From: an uncultured Pelagibacteraceae bacterium | Lineage (GTDB): Bacteria; Pseudomonadota; Alphaproteobacteria; Pelagibacterales; Pelagibacteraceae | NCBI GenBank assembly: GCA_902588585.1 | Contig: CACIPQ010000008.1 | Coordinates: 1 to 44,754, forward strand | DNA length: 44,754 bases | Direction: 5' to 3' | Part shown: piece after piece, positions 28,698 through 36,404 of the stretch | How positions within the stretch are numbered: the stretch's first letter is position 1 | Layout of the letters: each line of letters begins with the position of its first letter | Notes under the pieces: model-generated | The model's database searches: none | The model's input: the letters and a program-made list of their open reading frames with translations, nothing else | What the model was told of the DNA's origin: nothing | Program-made: the position numbers and the translations under genes

Positions 28698-30021
28698 CTT
28701 TGCTTTCTAATGTATGTTGATCAATCAGATATGGTACTTTTCTTTTCTTTTTAATTATTGGTTCGCCATGACATCTTTTATCAATTTCTTTTCTAAAATG
28801 TCTTAGCAACCCTTGTACTGGCCACGCAGAGCCTTCTCCAAAAGCACAAATTGTATGTCCTTCTATTTGTTTAGTAACATCTTCTAAAAGATCTATATCT
28901 TTATATGTGGCTTCACCCTTTGCGGTTCTTTCAAGTATTCTCCACATCCAACCTGAACCCTCTCTGCAAGGTGTACATTGACCACAACTTTCATGTTTGT
29001 AAAATTTTGCAATTCTGGCCATACACTTGACTATGTCTTGGTCTTTATTAATAACAACTATGCCCGCAGTTCCTAAACCACTTTTTACCGCTACAAGAGA
29101 GTCAAAATCCATTTTTAGTGTTTCGCAAATATCTTGAGGAATAAGAGGCATAGACGATCCTCCAGGTATAACAGCTTGTAAATTTTTCCATCCGCCAATT
29201 ACACCACCGGCATGTTTTTCTATAAGATCTTTTAAAGATATTCCCATTTCTTCTTCAACATTGCCCGGTTTATTAACGTTTCCAGAAATACAAAATATTT
29301 TTGTTCCTGTATTCTTCGGACGACCTAATGAGCCAAACCATTTTCCACCCTTTCTTAAAATTGTAGGAACAACAGCAATTGTTTCAACATTATTTACTAT
29401 TGTTGGACAACCGTATAATCCTACTAAAGCTGGGAACGGTGGTTTTAACCTTGGTTGTCCCTTGTTTCCTTCTAAGCTTTCAAGTAGAGCTGTCTCTTCT
29501 CCACAAATATAAGCACCAGCTCCAAAATGAATATAGATATCTAAATCCCATCCAGAATTGCATGCGTTTTTTCCAATAAAGTTTTTTTCATATGCTTCGT
29601 TTATTGCTTCCTGAAGCCTCATACCTTCATTGTAATATTCACCTCTAATATAGATGTAGCAAATATTTGCGTTAACCGCATAAGACGTTATAAGACAACC
29701 TTCGATTAATTTTTGTGGTTCAAATCTTAATATATCTCTATCTTTACAAGTTCCTGGTTCTGACTCGTCAGCATTAATTACCAGGTAATGAGGTCTTGAA
29801 CCGACTTTCTTAGGTGTAAATGACCATTTTAACCCTGTCGGGAAACCTGCTCCTCCCCTGCCTCTCAACTCGGATGTTTTGATCTCATTAATAATCCAAT
29901 CTCTTCCTTTTGCAATAAGGTCTTTAGTATTCGACCAGTCATTTCTTTTTAATGAATCTTCTAGTTTCCAGCCAAATTCATTTGATAAATTTTTGAATAT
30001 CTTGTCTTCTTCTTTAAGCAT
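28690..30021 (-). CDS. nuoF: NuoF, NADH-quinone oxidoreductase subunit F (NADH and FMN site)
   Basis: Oxidises NADH with FMN and passes electrons to cluster N3. The 443 residues include the glycine-rich NADH/FMN segment [17 protein letters not shown] (from residue 52), [34 protein letters not shown], and N3 ligands Cys346, 349, 352 and 392 ([15 protein letters not shown] and TICAFGEG). It overlaps nuoE and nuoG by 8 bases each. Confidence 0.98.
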   Translation of the reverse strand: MLKEEDKIFKNLSNEFGWKLEDSLKRNDWSNTKDLIAKGRDWIINEIKTSELRGRGGAGFPTGLKWSFTPKKVGSRPHYLVINADESEPGTCKDRDILRFEPQKLIEGCLITSYAVNANICYIYIRGEYYNEGMRLQEAINEAYEKNFIGKNACNSGWDLDIYIHFGAGAYICGEETALLESLEGNKGQPRLKPPFPALVGLYGCPTIVNNVETIAVVPTILRKGGKWFGSLGRPKNTGTKIFCISGNVNKPGNVEEEMGISLKDLIEKHAGGVIGGWKNLQAVIPGGSSMPLIPQDICETLKMDFDSLVAVKSGLGTAGIVVINKDQDIVKCMARIAKFYKHESCGQCTPCREGSGWMWRILERTAKGEATYKDIDLLEDVTKQIEGHTICAFGEGSAWPVQGLLRHFRKEIDKRCHGEPIIKKKRKVPYLIDQHTLESKDA

Positions 30022-30622
30022 TTTTTATTCCATTCGATACTTTTTTTTCTTTTTCCGGAGCTGAATTTTTTCTATTTCTAAATGATCCAGGACTCAAAGG
30101 TTTATCATCTACAAAAGAGTTTAAAATCTTTTCTGCACTTAAATCATCCAAATCTTCATAATAGTCTGTATTGACTTGCATCATAGGTGCATTAACACAT
30201 GCTCCCAAGCACTCAACTTCTGTCCAGGAACAAAGTCCATTTTCAGATAATTCGCTTGGATTCTTAGAAATTTTTTCTTTACAAATTTTAACAATATTGT
30301 TTGAACCCCTTAACGCGCAGGGACTGGTAGTACAAACCTGTACAAAATATTTCCCTACTGGAGATAAATTATACATTGAGTAGAAAGTTGCTATTTCGTA
30401 GACGTTGATGTATGGCATAGAAAGGAATTTTCCTATGTATTTTAAAGCAGCTAACGGAATCCAATTATCATTTTGATTTTGTGCTAAACTTAATAATGGC
30501 ATAACAGCACTCTTTTTTCTATTTTTTGGATATTTTTCCAATATTTTTTTTGCAAGGTCAAAATTTGATTGTGTAAATTCAAATTTTTCAGGTTGTTCAT
30601 GATGAACTTTTTTTAAACTCAT
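30014..30622 (-). CDS. nuoE: NuoE, NADH-quinone oxidoreductase subunit E
   Basis: Thioredoxin-like subunit carrying the off-path [2Fe-2S] cluster N1a. The 202 residues have ligands Cys97, Cys102, Cys138 and Cys142 (CTTSPC and ECLGAC). A C-terminal Lys/Ser-rich tail after about residue 170 ([18 protein letters not shown]) is variable in the family. It overlaps nuoD by 4 bases and nuoF by 8. Confidence 0.97.
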   Translation of the reverse strand: MSLKKVHHEQPEKFEFTQSNFDLAKKILEKYPKNRKKSAVMPLLSLAQNQNDNWIPLAALKYIGKFLSMPYINVYEIATFYSMYNLSPVGKYFVQVCTTSPCALRGSNNIVKICKEKISKNPSELSENGLCSWTEVECLGACVNAPMMQVNTDYYEDLDDLSAEKILNSFVDDKPLSPGSFRNRKNSAPEKEKKVSNGIKNA

Positions 30623-31794
30623 CTATCAACCTCCCCAAAAACAATATCAAGAGATCCTAAAATTGCCGGGACGTCTGCTAACATATGTCCTTTGACTAGA
30701 TGGTCCATAGCCTGTAAATGGGAAAATCCAGGCGCCCGAATTTTACATCTATACGGTTTATTACTTCCATCAGAAATCAAATATACTCCGAATTCTCCTT
30801 TGGGAGCCTCAACAGCGGTATAAACTTTTCCTTTTGGAACTCTGTATCCCTCCGTAAAAAGTTTAAAATGATGAATTAATGCTTCCATAGACTCTTTTAG
30901 TTCCTCTTTTTTTGGAGGTGATATTTTTCCATCAATTGTTTTTACTGGACCAATTGGAATCTTTTTAAGACATTGTTTTATAATTTTTACACTTTCACGC
31001 ATCTCTTCAATCCTGCATAAATATCGATCGTAACAGTCTCCATTTTTACCTATCGGTATTTTAAAATCTAAATCCTTGTAACATTCGTATGGCTGAGATT
31101 TTCTTAAATCCCAAGCTACGCCTGATCCTCTTAACATTACTCCTGAAAAACTGTGCGCTAATGCTTCTTCTTTTGTTACAATGCCTATTTGGACATTCCT
31201 TTGTTTAAAAATTCTGTTGTCAGTTAACAAATTTTCAAGATCGTCAATTATTTTTGGAAATGTTTCACAAAATTTCCCTATATCGTTTAAAAGATTTTTT
31301 GGTACATCTTGATGAACACCTCCTGTTCTAAAATAATTAGCATGCAATCTTGATCCTGAGGCCCTTTCATAAAAGGTCATTAAAGTTTCTCGCTCCTCAA
31401 AACCCCATAGTGAAGGTGTTAGCGCTCCAACATCAAGAGCTTGTGTGGTTACATTTAATATATGACTTAAAATTCTTCCTATTTCACAAAAGATAACCCT
31501 TAAATATTGACCTCGTATTGGCACCTCAATTTTTAATAACTTTTCTGTTGCCAAAGCAAAGGCATGTTCTTGGTTCATCGGTGCAACATAGTCTAACCTA
31601 TCAAAATATGGTAAAGCCTGAGCATATGTTTTATGTTCTATCAGTTTCTCAGTTCCTCTATGGAGTAAACCAATATGAGGATCGGCTTTTTCAACAAGTT
31701 CACCATCTAATTGCAATATTAGCCTCAAAACACCGTGAGCAGCTGGATGCTGGGGTCCAAAATTTAAATTCATAGTTTTTTTTTGTTTAGTCAT
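30619..31794 (-). CDS. nuoD: NuoD, NADH-quinone oxidoreductase subunit D (49 kDa type)
   Basis: Peripheral-arm subunit that lines the quinone site with NuoB. The 391 residues start with [17 protein letters not shown], then [32 protein letters not shown] and [19 protein letters not shown], and end with DIVFGEVDR. The terminal arginine is conserved. NuoC and NuoD are separate genes here, unlike the E. coli fusion. It overlaps nuoC by 8 bases. Confidence 0.98.
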   Translation of the reverse strand: MTKQKKTMNLNFGPQHPAAHGVLRLILQLDGELVEKADPHIGLLHRGTEKLIEHKTYAQALPYFDRLDYVAPMNQEHAFALATEKLLKIEVPIRGQYLRVIFCEIGRILSHILNVTTQALDVGALTPSLWGFEERETLMTFYERASGSRLHANYFRTGGVHQDVPKNLLNDIGKFCETFPKIIDDLENLLTDNRIFKQRNVQIGIVTKEEALAHSFSGVMLRGSGVAWDLRKSQPYECYKDLDFKIPIGKNGDCYDRYLCRIEEMRESVKIIKQCLKKIPIGPVKTIDGKISPPKKEELKESMEALIHHFKLFTEGYRVPKGKVYTAVEAPKGEFGVYLISDGSNKPYRCKIRAPGFSHLQAMDHLVKGHMLADVPAILGSLDIVFGEVDR

Positions 31795-32389
31795 CTTTAG
31801 TTTTACTTGTTTTTATTTTTTCCATGTACTTTGTGCCTTCCCAGGGACTTTCAAAGTCAAACTTTCTATATTCTTGTTCTAATTTAACTTGTTCATAAAC
31901 AATTTTTTTATCTTTTTCGCTATATCTAACTTCGTTAAAACCTGTAAGAGGGAAATCCTTTCTTAATGGATATCCATCAAAACCATAATCAGTTAGTATT
32001 CTTCTAAGATCCGGATGATTTTTAAATTTAATTCCGTACATATCAAAAACTTCTCTTTCCATCCAATTTGCTGATGGATATATTTTTACTATCGATGGAA
32101 TTTTTTCATCTGAGCTAAGATTTATTAATATTTTAATCCTTAAATTATTTTCATGGCTTAAAAGCAAATAACATATTTCGAATCTTTTTTCTTCACCTGG
32201 ATAATCTGCAGCAGCAATATCAATCAATTGTCTAAATCTACATTTCTCATATGTTTTAAGAAATAAAAGAGTGGAATATAAATTTTCGATTTCAACATTA
32301 ATAGATAATTCATCTTCTTCTATGTCTGTTTTTATTATTTTTGTTGTTAATTCTGAATTTAAAAGTTTATTTAATTCAATTAGTTTCAT
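31787..32389 (-). CDS. nuoC: NuoC, NADH-quinone oxidoreductase subunit C (30 kDa type)
   Basis: Peripheral-arm scaffold subunit. The 200 residues contain the family signature [20 protein letters not shown] followed by [20 protein letters not shown], and near the C-terminus the usual [12 protein letters not shown]. It lies 7 bases after nuoB and overlaps nuoD by 8. Confidence 0.97.
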   Translation of the reverse strand: MKLIELNKLLNSELTTKIIKTDIEEDELSINVEIENLYSTLLFLKTYEKCRFRQLIDIAAADYPGEEKRFEICYLLLSHENNLRIKILINLSSDEKIPSIVKIYPSANWMEREVFDMYGIKFKNHPDLRRILTDYGFDGYPLRKDFPLTGFNEVRYSEKDKKIVYEQVKLEQEYRKFDFESPWEGTKYMEKIKTSKTKDD

Positions 32390-32396
32390 TAAAAAA

Positions 32397-32954
32397 TTAT
32401 CTAGTTTGAGTTCCTTCTCTTCTTATCTTCTTCTGAAGCTGAAGAATTCCGTAAAGCAATGCTTCTGCTGAAGGCGGACATCCAGGAACATAGATATCTA
32501 CCGGAACTATTCTGTCACAACCTCTTACTACAGAATATGAATAGTGATAATATCCTCCTCCATTAGCACAACTGCCCATTGATATAACGTATCTTGGTTC
32601 TGGCATCTGGTCATAAACTTTTCGTAAAGGAGCTGCCATTTTGTTTGTTAGTGTACCCGCAACAATCATAACATCAGACTGTCTAGGTGAAGCTCTGGGA
32701 GCAGCACCAAATCTTTCAAGATCATATCTAGGCATTGAGGTTTGCATCATTTCAACTGCACAACAAGCTAAACCAAAAGTCATCCAATGAAGAGAGCCTG
32801 TTCTTGCCCAATTAATTAAATTTTCCGAAGATGTTGTTATAAAACCCTTTTCACTAAAATCTTTTGCTATTTGCTTAAACTCTTCAGGAATTTGTTTTTC
32901 TTTATTTTTAAAATTTAAAAATCCTATTCCCATTCCAAAGCTCCCTTCTTCCAT
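32397..32954 (-). CDS. nuoB: NuoB, NADH-quinone oxidoreductase subunit B
   Basis: Carries the terminal [4Fe-4S] cluster N2 that reduces quinone. With the start at 32954, ligands are Cys64 and Cys65 (tandem, [10 protein letters not shown]), Cys129 (GSCANGGG) and Cys159 (VPGCPPSAE). The start is uncertain: ATG 32954 overlaps nuoA by 31 bases, whereas Met8 (ATG at 32933-32931, MGIGFLNFK) overlaps it by only 10, closer to the 0-8 base overlaps seen elsewhere in this operon. Both starts leave the conserved domain intact. Confidence 0.95.
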   Translation of the reverse strand: MEEGSFGMGIGFLNFKNKEKQIPEEFKQIAKDFSEKGFITTSSENLINWARTGSLHWMTFGLACCAVEMMQTSMPRYDLERFGAAPRASPRQSDVMIVAGTLTNKMAAPLRKVYDQMPEPRYVISMGSCANGGGYYHYSYSVVRGCDRIVPVDIYVPGCPPSAEALLYGILQLQKKIRREGTQTR

Positions 32955-33292
32955 TCATATATAAATCCTACAGTCAAAATAAACAGGAAAAGCATCATTG
33001 AATAAAAACCTAATAAACCTATACCTCCAAGCGATATTGACCATGGAAACAAGAAGGCTATTTCTAAATCAAAAATTACAAAAAGAATTGCAACTAAATA
33101 AAACCTAACATCAAATTCTATTCTTGAGTCACTAAACGCTTCAAATCCACATTCATAAGCAGACAGCTTCTCTGGATCAGGGTTTTTAGGAGCGGCTAAA
33201 TAATTAATTGCTACAAAACCTATGCTCAAAAATAGAGATAGGAAAAAAAATATAATTATAGATAGGTATTCTGATAAGAAGTCAAAAATCAT
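32924..33292 (-). CDS. nuoA: NuoA, NADH-quinone oxidoreductase subunit A
   Basis: Three-helix membrane subunit and first gene of the operon. Starting at ATG 33292 gives [17 protein letters not shown] and 122 residues, the usual length. The loop motif [20 protein letters not shown] contains the conserved cysteine, and the helix [16 protein letters not shown] follows. An upstream in-frame ATG at 33322 would add ten residues that do not resemble family members and would cut into a stem-loop. It is preceded by 146 bases with two inverted repeats. Confidence 0.95.
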   Translation of the reverse strand: MIFDFLSEYLSIIIFFFLSLFLSIGFVAINYLAAPKNPDPEKLSAYECGFEAFSDSRIEFDVRFYLVAILFVIFDLEIAFLFPWSISLGGIGLLGFYSMMLFLFILTVGFIYEWKKGALEWE

Positions 33293-33309
33293 TTTTTTAC
33301 CAATACGTA

Positions 33310-33331
33310 CCTCAATGCACATAGCTTGAGG
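33310..33331 (-). promoter_or_regulatory. Stem-loop in the nuoA 5' region
   Basis: On the minus strand CCTCAA (33331-33326) pairs with TTGAGG (33315-33310), extended inward by GC/GC across a bulged A to leave a 5-base loop. It ends 17 bases before the nuoA ATG and has no following T-run, so it is not an ordinary terminator. It could shape nuo mRNA stability or translation; no known family recognised. Confidence 0.4.
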
Positions 33332-33360
33332 ATTTTCATATTAATTTAACTAACTAAATA

Positions 33361-33379
33361 TATACCAGCGTAAGGTATA
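33361..33379. repeat. Inverted repeat upstream of nuoA (operator-like)
   Basis: TATACC, a 7-base spacer, then GGTATA form a perfect 6-base inverted repeat 69 bases before the nuoA start. It lies in the only sizeable gap ahead of the nuo operon. It could be a regulator site or overlap a promoter; I could not pick a good -35/-10 pair here. The rest of 33293-33438 shows nothing else I recognise. Confidence 0.35.
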
Positions 33380-33438
33380 AGTGTACAGAAACAGATATTC
33401 ACATTGTCGCTGATTAGGTGAAAACGATTCTCAACAAA

Positions 33439-33515
33439 TGGCGGGAGTGACGGGACTCGAACCCGCGACCTCCTGCGTGACAGGCAGGCGCTCTAACCAA
33501 CTGAGCTACACCCCC
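33439..33515 (-). tRNA. tRNA-Asp (GTC)
   Basis: A 77-base cloverleaf including an encoded CCA. The 7-bp acceptor stem pairs GGGGGTG with CACTCCC (one G-T pair). The D-arm is GCTC...GAGC, the anticodon stem CCTGC/GCAGG with loop reading GTC, and the T-arm GCGGG-TTCGAGT-CCCGT. It lies 3 bases downstream of tRNA-Val on the same strand, so both probably come from one precursor. Confidence 0.97.
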
Positions 33516-33518
33516 ATC

Positions 33519-33594
33519 TGGTGGGCGGTAAAGGACTCGAACCTATGACCCTCTCGGTGTAAACGAGATGCTCTACCAACTGAGCTAACCGCCC
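33519..33594 (-). tRNA. tRNA-Val (TAC)
   Basis: A 76-base cloverleaf with encoded CCA. The acceptor stem pairs GGGCGGT with ACCGCCC; the anticodon stem CTCGT/ACGAG-type flanks a loop reading TAC; the T-loop is TTCGAGT. A well-placed promoter lies just upstream. Confidence 0.97.
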
Positions 33595-33612
33595 CAAATC
33601 GAAACAAAGCGT

Positions 33613-33641
33613 GGTATACAACAAAAAAATAGGAATGTAAA
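33613..33641 (-). promoter_or_regulatory. Promoter for the tRNA-Val/tRNA-Asp transcript
   Basis: On the minus strand TTTACA (33641-33636) and TATACC (33618-33613) are 17 bases apart. Initiation near 33606 would leave about a dozen bases before the tRNA-Val 5' end at 33594. It is back to back with a plus-strand promoter in the same 96-base gap. Confidence 0.65.
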
Positions 33642-33653
33642 AACTTAAAACTT

Positions 33654-33682
33654 TTGTTAATCTGTAGATACTACATTATAGT
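33654..33682 (+). promoter_or_regulatory. Promoter for the zinc-ribbon/aacS plus-strand genes
   Basis: TTGTTA (33654-33659), a 17-base spacer and TATAGT (33677-33682) match the housekeeping consensus well. The -10 box ends only 8 bases before the ATG at 33691, so the transcript would begin at or within a few bases of the start codon and have essentially no leader. Confidence 0.7.
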
Positions 33683-33690
33683 TTAGCCAA

Positions 33691-34221
33691 ATGATAATTA
33701 CTTGTACAGAATGTAAAAAACAGTTTGTGGTTCCTGACGCAGCTATACCTGCTGAAGGTAGAACAGTACAATGCAGTTCTTGCTCAAACGAATGGAAACA
33801 ATTTCCTATTGAAAAATCTGAAATTGTTAAAAAAACAACTGCAATACCAGCAAAAAAAACACCCGCGCCTGTAAAGAAAAAAACAACAAAAAGTAAGAGT
33901 CCTCTTCCTTATTCAAAAGAGTATATGAAACAAAAATGGGGTACTACAGTACAAAGTTATGCTGCGGATAAAGGATTATCAAAAAAAGTATCAAAACCAA
34001 AGAAAATACAAAAACAAAAATCTATTCAAACAACAAAACCAGGATTTGGTTTCTTCAATTACATAATTACATATTCTATTTTATTTACATTTTTTATTGG
34101 TATTTTAAAATTTGAAAGAGGAAGGCTCATAAGAAAATTTCCTGTTCTAGAACCTTACATTGAGCACTTCTTTGAAACGCTTAATAATTTTAAAATTTTT
34201 ATTCTAGATTTTTATAGATAA
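33691..34221 (+). CDS. Zinc-ribbon membrane protein (MJ0042-type N-terminus)
   Basis: Function unknown. The 176 residues start with a zinc ribbon of the MJ0042 type: Cys5 and Cys8 (CTEC), Cys28 and Cys31 (CSSC), with VPDAAIPAEGRTVQC between. A Lys/Pro/Thr-rich linker (about 41-117) follows, then one membrane helix (about 121-139) and a short basic/aromatic tail. The zinc ribbon is therefore probably cytoplasmic and tethered to the membrane. Similar proteins occur across alphaproteobacteria without a settled role. It is the first of three plus-strand genes; aacS starts 6 bases later. Start choice is firm because the motif begins at residue 3 and the promoter is immediately upstream. Confidence 0.88.
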   Translation: MIITCTECKKQFVVPDAAIPAEGRTVQCSSCSNEWKQFPIEKSEIVKKTTAIPAKKTPAPVKKKTTKSKSPLPYSKEYMKQKWGTTVQSYAADKGLSKKVSKPKKIQKQKSIQTTKPGFGFFNYIITYSILFTFFIGILKFERGRLIRKFPVLEPYIEHFFETLNNFKIFILDFYR

Positions 34222-34227
34222 AATTTA

Positions 34228-36192
34228 ATGATAGATAATCAATCTTCATTATGGTCTGCAAATGAAGTTTACAGAAAGAACTCTCTATTAGAAAAATTTT
34301 GTAAAAATTTAGAAAAAAAAGGTCTTTTTAAAAAAACTTCAAATTTTAGAGACCTTTGGAAATGGTCTGTAAATAATCCAGAATCTTTCTGGTCTGAAGT
34401 TTGGGATTTTACAAAAATAAAAGGTATTAAAAGAGGCAAAATCATTAAAAAAAATAAAGTGTTTTATAAAAATATCTTTTTTCCTGATAGCCAAATAAAT
34501 TATGCTGAAAATCTTCTTGTAAAAAAAAATGAAGAAACAGCAATACACTTTTTGTCAGAAAATAGTTTAGAAAAAAAAATTAGTTGGAAACAACTATATG
34601 AGAATGTTTGTAAACTTTCATTTTACTTAAAAAAATTAAAATTAAAAGAAAAAGACAGAGTGGCAGCTTACGTTCCTAACTCGATTGAAACAATTACTTC
34701 ATTTTTAGCTGCCTCAAAAAATGGCTTAATATGGTCATCGTGTTCACCAGATTTTGGAGCTGATGGAGTTATTGATAGATTTTCGCAAATAAAACCAAAA
34801 GTTTTGATAACTTGTGACTACTATTTTTATAATGGTAATAAAATAAATATTATAGAAAAAATTCCTGAAATACTGAAAAAAGTCAAATCAATAAAAAAAA
34901 TAATAGTTTTTCCATATGAAAATAAATTTGAAAAAAAAATAGATCCAAAATACCTTGATTTTAATTTAATCCTTAAAAAATCAAAAATTAATAAAGTTTT
35001 TAAAAAATTTAATTTTAATCACCCTCTCTATATACTCTATTCTAGCGGAACAACCGGTGTTCCAAAATGTATTACGCATGGAGCAGGAAATGTATTAATT
35101 GAACACAACAAAGAATTTTCTCTTCATTGTAATGTATTAAATAATGATAAAATTTTTTATTACACAACAACGGGCTGGATGATGTGGAACTGGTTAGTTG
35201 GAGGTTTATCATCAGGAGCATGTTTATATTTATATGATGGATCTCCCACTTATCCTTTCAAAGATAGTTTGATAAAATTTTGTTCAAAAGAAAAAATAAA
35301 TCTGTTTGGTGTAAGCGCCAAATATATTGACTTTCTTAAAAAAGAAAATTTAAATTTTAATAATCTTGACTTATCAAATTTAAAAATAATTACCTCTACC
35401 GGTTCTCCGCTGGTTAAAGAGAGTTTTGAATTTGTTTATAAAAACATTAAGAAAAATGTTCATCTTGCTTCAATAAGCGGAGGAACAGATGTGGTTGGAT
35501 GTTTGGTTTTGGGAAATGTTTTTTCAAAAGTATATGCGGGTGAAATACAGGGTGAAAGTCTCGGTATTGATGTTGATGTCTTTGATCATAAAGGAAAAAG
35601 TATCAGTAAAAATAAGAAGGGCGAGTTAGTTGTAAAAAAACCTTTCCCGACAATGCCTATTAAATTTTGGAATGACGCTAAATATAAAAAGTTTAGAAAT
35701 GCTTACTTTTTAAAATACAAAAATATTTGGCATCACGGAGATTTTATTGAAAGAACAAATAATGGAGGATTTATTATACTAGGAAGATCAGATGCTACTT
35801 TAAACCCTGGTGGAGTAAGAATAGGAACTGCAGAAATATATAGACAGGTTGAGAGTATTGATTTTGTTCGTGAAAGCTTAGTTGTAGGTCAAAATTGGAA
35901 AGATGATGTAAGGATAATATTGTTTGTAGTTTTAAATGTGAAAAATAAACTTGAAGAAAGTGATATTAATTTAATAAAAAAAAATATTAGAAAAAATTGT
36001 TCTCCAAAACATGTTCCTTATAAAATCATACAAGTTCCTGAAATCCCGAGGACTAAAAGTGGGAAAATCGTAGAATTGGCCGTAAAAAAAGCTATACACG
36101 GCGAGAAGATTGATAATTTACAAGCATTAGCAAATCCAAATAGTTTAGTTTTTTTTAAAAAACTTTATAAAACAAAGACCATTAATGAATAA
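34228..36192 (+). CDS. aacS: Acetoacetyl-CoA synthetase (acetoacetate--CoA ligase)
   Basis: ATP-dependent activation of acetoacetate to acetoacetyl-CoA, linking ketone bodies or polyhydroxybutyrate breakdown to acetyl-CoA. The 654 residues show the ANL-family P-loop YSSGTTGVPK at 271-280, TTTGWMMWNWLVGGL, the adenylate motif GRSDATLNPGGVRIGTAEIY, and the catalytic lysine K613 in PRTKSGKIVELAVKKAIHG. The last block and the N-terminal ANEVYRKNSLLEKFCKNLEK favour acetoacetyl-CoA over acetyl-CoA synthetase; acetyl-CoA synthetase is the main alternative. It is preceded by the zinc-ribbon gene and overlaps a 72-codon gene by 8 bases. Confidence 0.88.
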   Translation: MIDNQSSLWSANEVYRKNSLLEKFCKNLEKKGLFKKTSNFRDLWKWSVNNPESFWSEVWDFTKIKGIKRGKIIKKNKVFYKNIFFPDSQINYAENLLVKKNEETAIHFLSENSLEKKISWKQLYENVCKLSFYLKKLKLKEKDRVAAYVPNSIETITSFLAASKNGLIWSSCSPDFGADGVIDRFSQIKPKVLITCDYYFYNGNKINIIEKIPEILKKVKSIKKIIVFPYENKFEKKIDPKYLDFNLILKKSKINKVFKKFNFNHPLYILYSSGTTGVPKCITHGAGNVLIEHNKEFSLHCNVLNNDKIFYYTTTGWMMWNWLVGGLSSGACLYLYDGSPTYPFKDSLIKFCSKEKINLFGVSAKYIDFLKKENLNFNNLDLSNLKIITSTGSPLVKESFEFVYKNIKKNVHLASISGGTDVVGCLVLGNVFSKVYAGEIQGESLGIDVDVFDHKGKSISKNKKGELVVKKPFPTMPIKFWNDAKYKKFRNAYFLKYKNIWHHGDFIERTNNGGFIILGRSDATLNPGGVRIGTAEIYRQVESIDFVRESLVVGQNWKDDVRIILFVVLNVKNKLEESDINLIKKNIRKNCSPKHVPYKIIQVPEIPRTKSGKIVELAVKKAIHGEKIDNLQALANPNSLVFFKKLYKTKTINE

Positions 36193-36403
36193 TAAATACA
36201 GAGTAAAAGATATTATTGAAGCTATAGATTCTTTTTTGGAAGATGAAAAAAAAACTTTAAAACTAGTTAATCAAATTGAGAGTCCTAAAACAGAAGTGTT
36301 AAAATTAGTTAATGAAATTGAAGATACAGAAAAAAAAGTAAATAAAATTCCAAAAGATACAGAAAAGATTATTTTACAAGCAGAAAAATATTTAAAAAAA
36401 TAA
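36185..36403 (+). CDS. Hypothetical 72-residue charged helical protein
   Basis: I do not recognise this protein. It is Lys/Glu-rich, has no Cys, signal peptide or membrane segment, and looks largely helical. It contains a short internal duplication, LKLVNQIES and LKLVNEIED, 15 residues apart. Support for a real gene is positional: it overlaps the aacS stop by 8 bases, as real operon neighbours do in this genome, and fills the space to lon exactly. Its stop lies 1 base from the convergent lon stop. No function is proposed. Confidence 0.6.
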   Translation: MNNKYRVKDIIEAIDSFLEDEKKTLKLVNQIESPKTEVLKLVNEIEDTEKKVNKIPKDTEKIILQAEKYLKK

Positions 36404-36404
36404 T

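Noticed and set aside
33293-33322. Ten-residue N-terminal extension of NuoA
   Set aside because: Does not resemble NuoA N-termini and overlaps a stem-loop; ATG 33292 gives the normal length.
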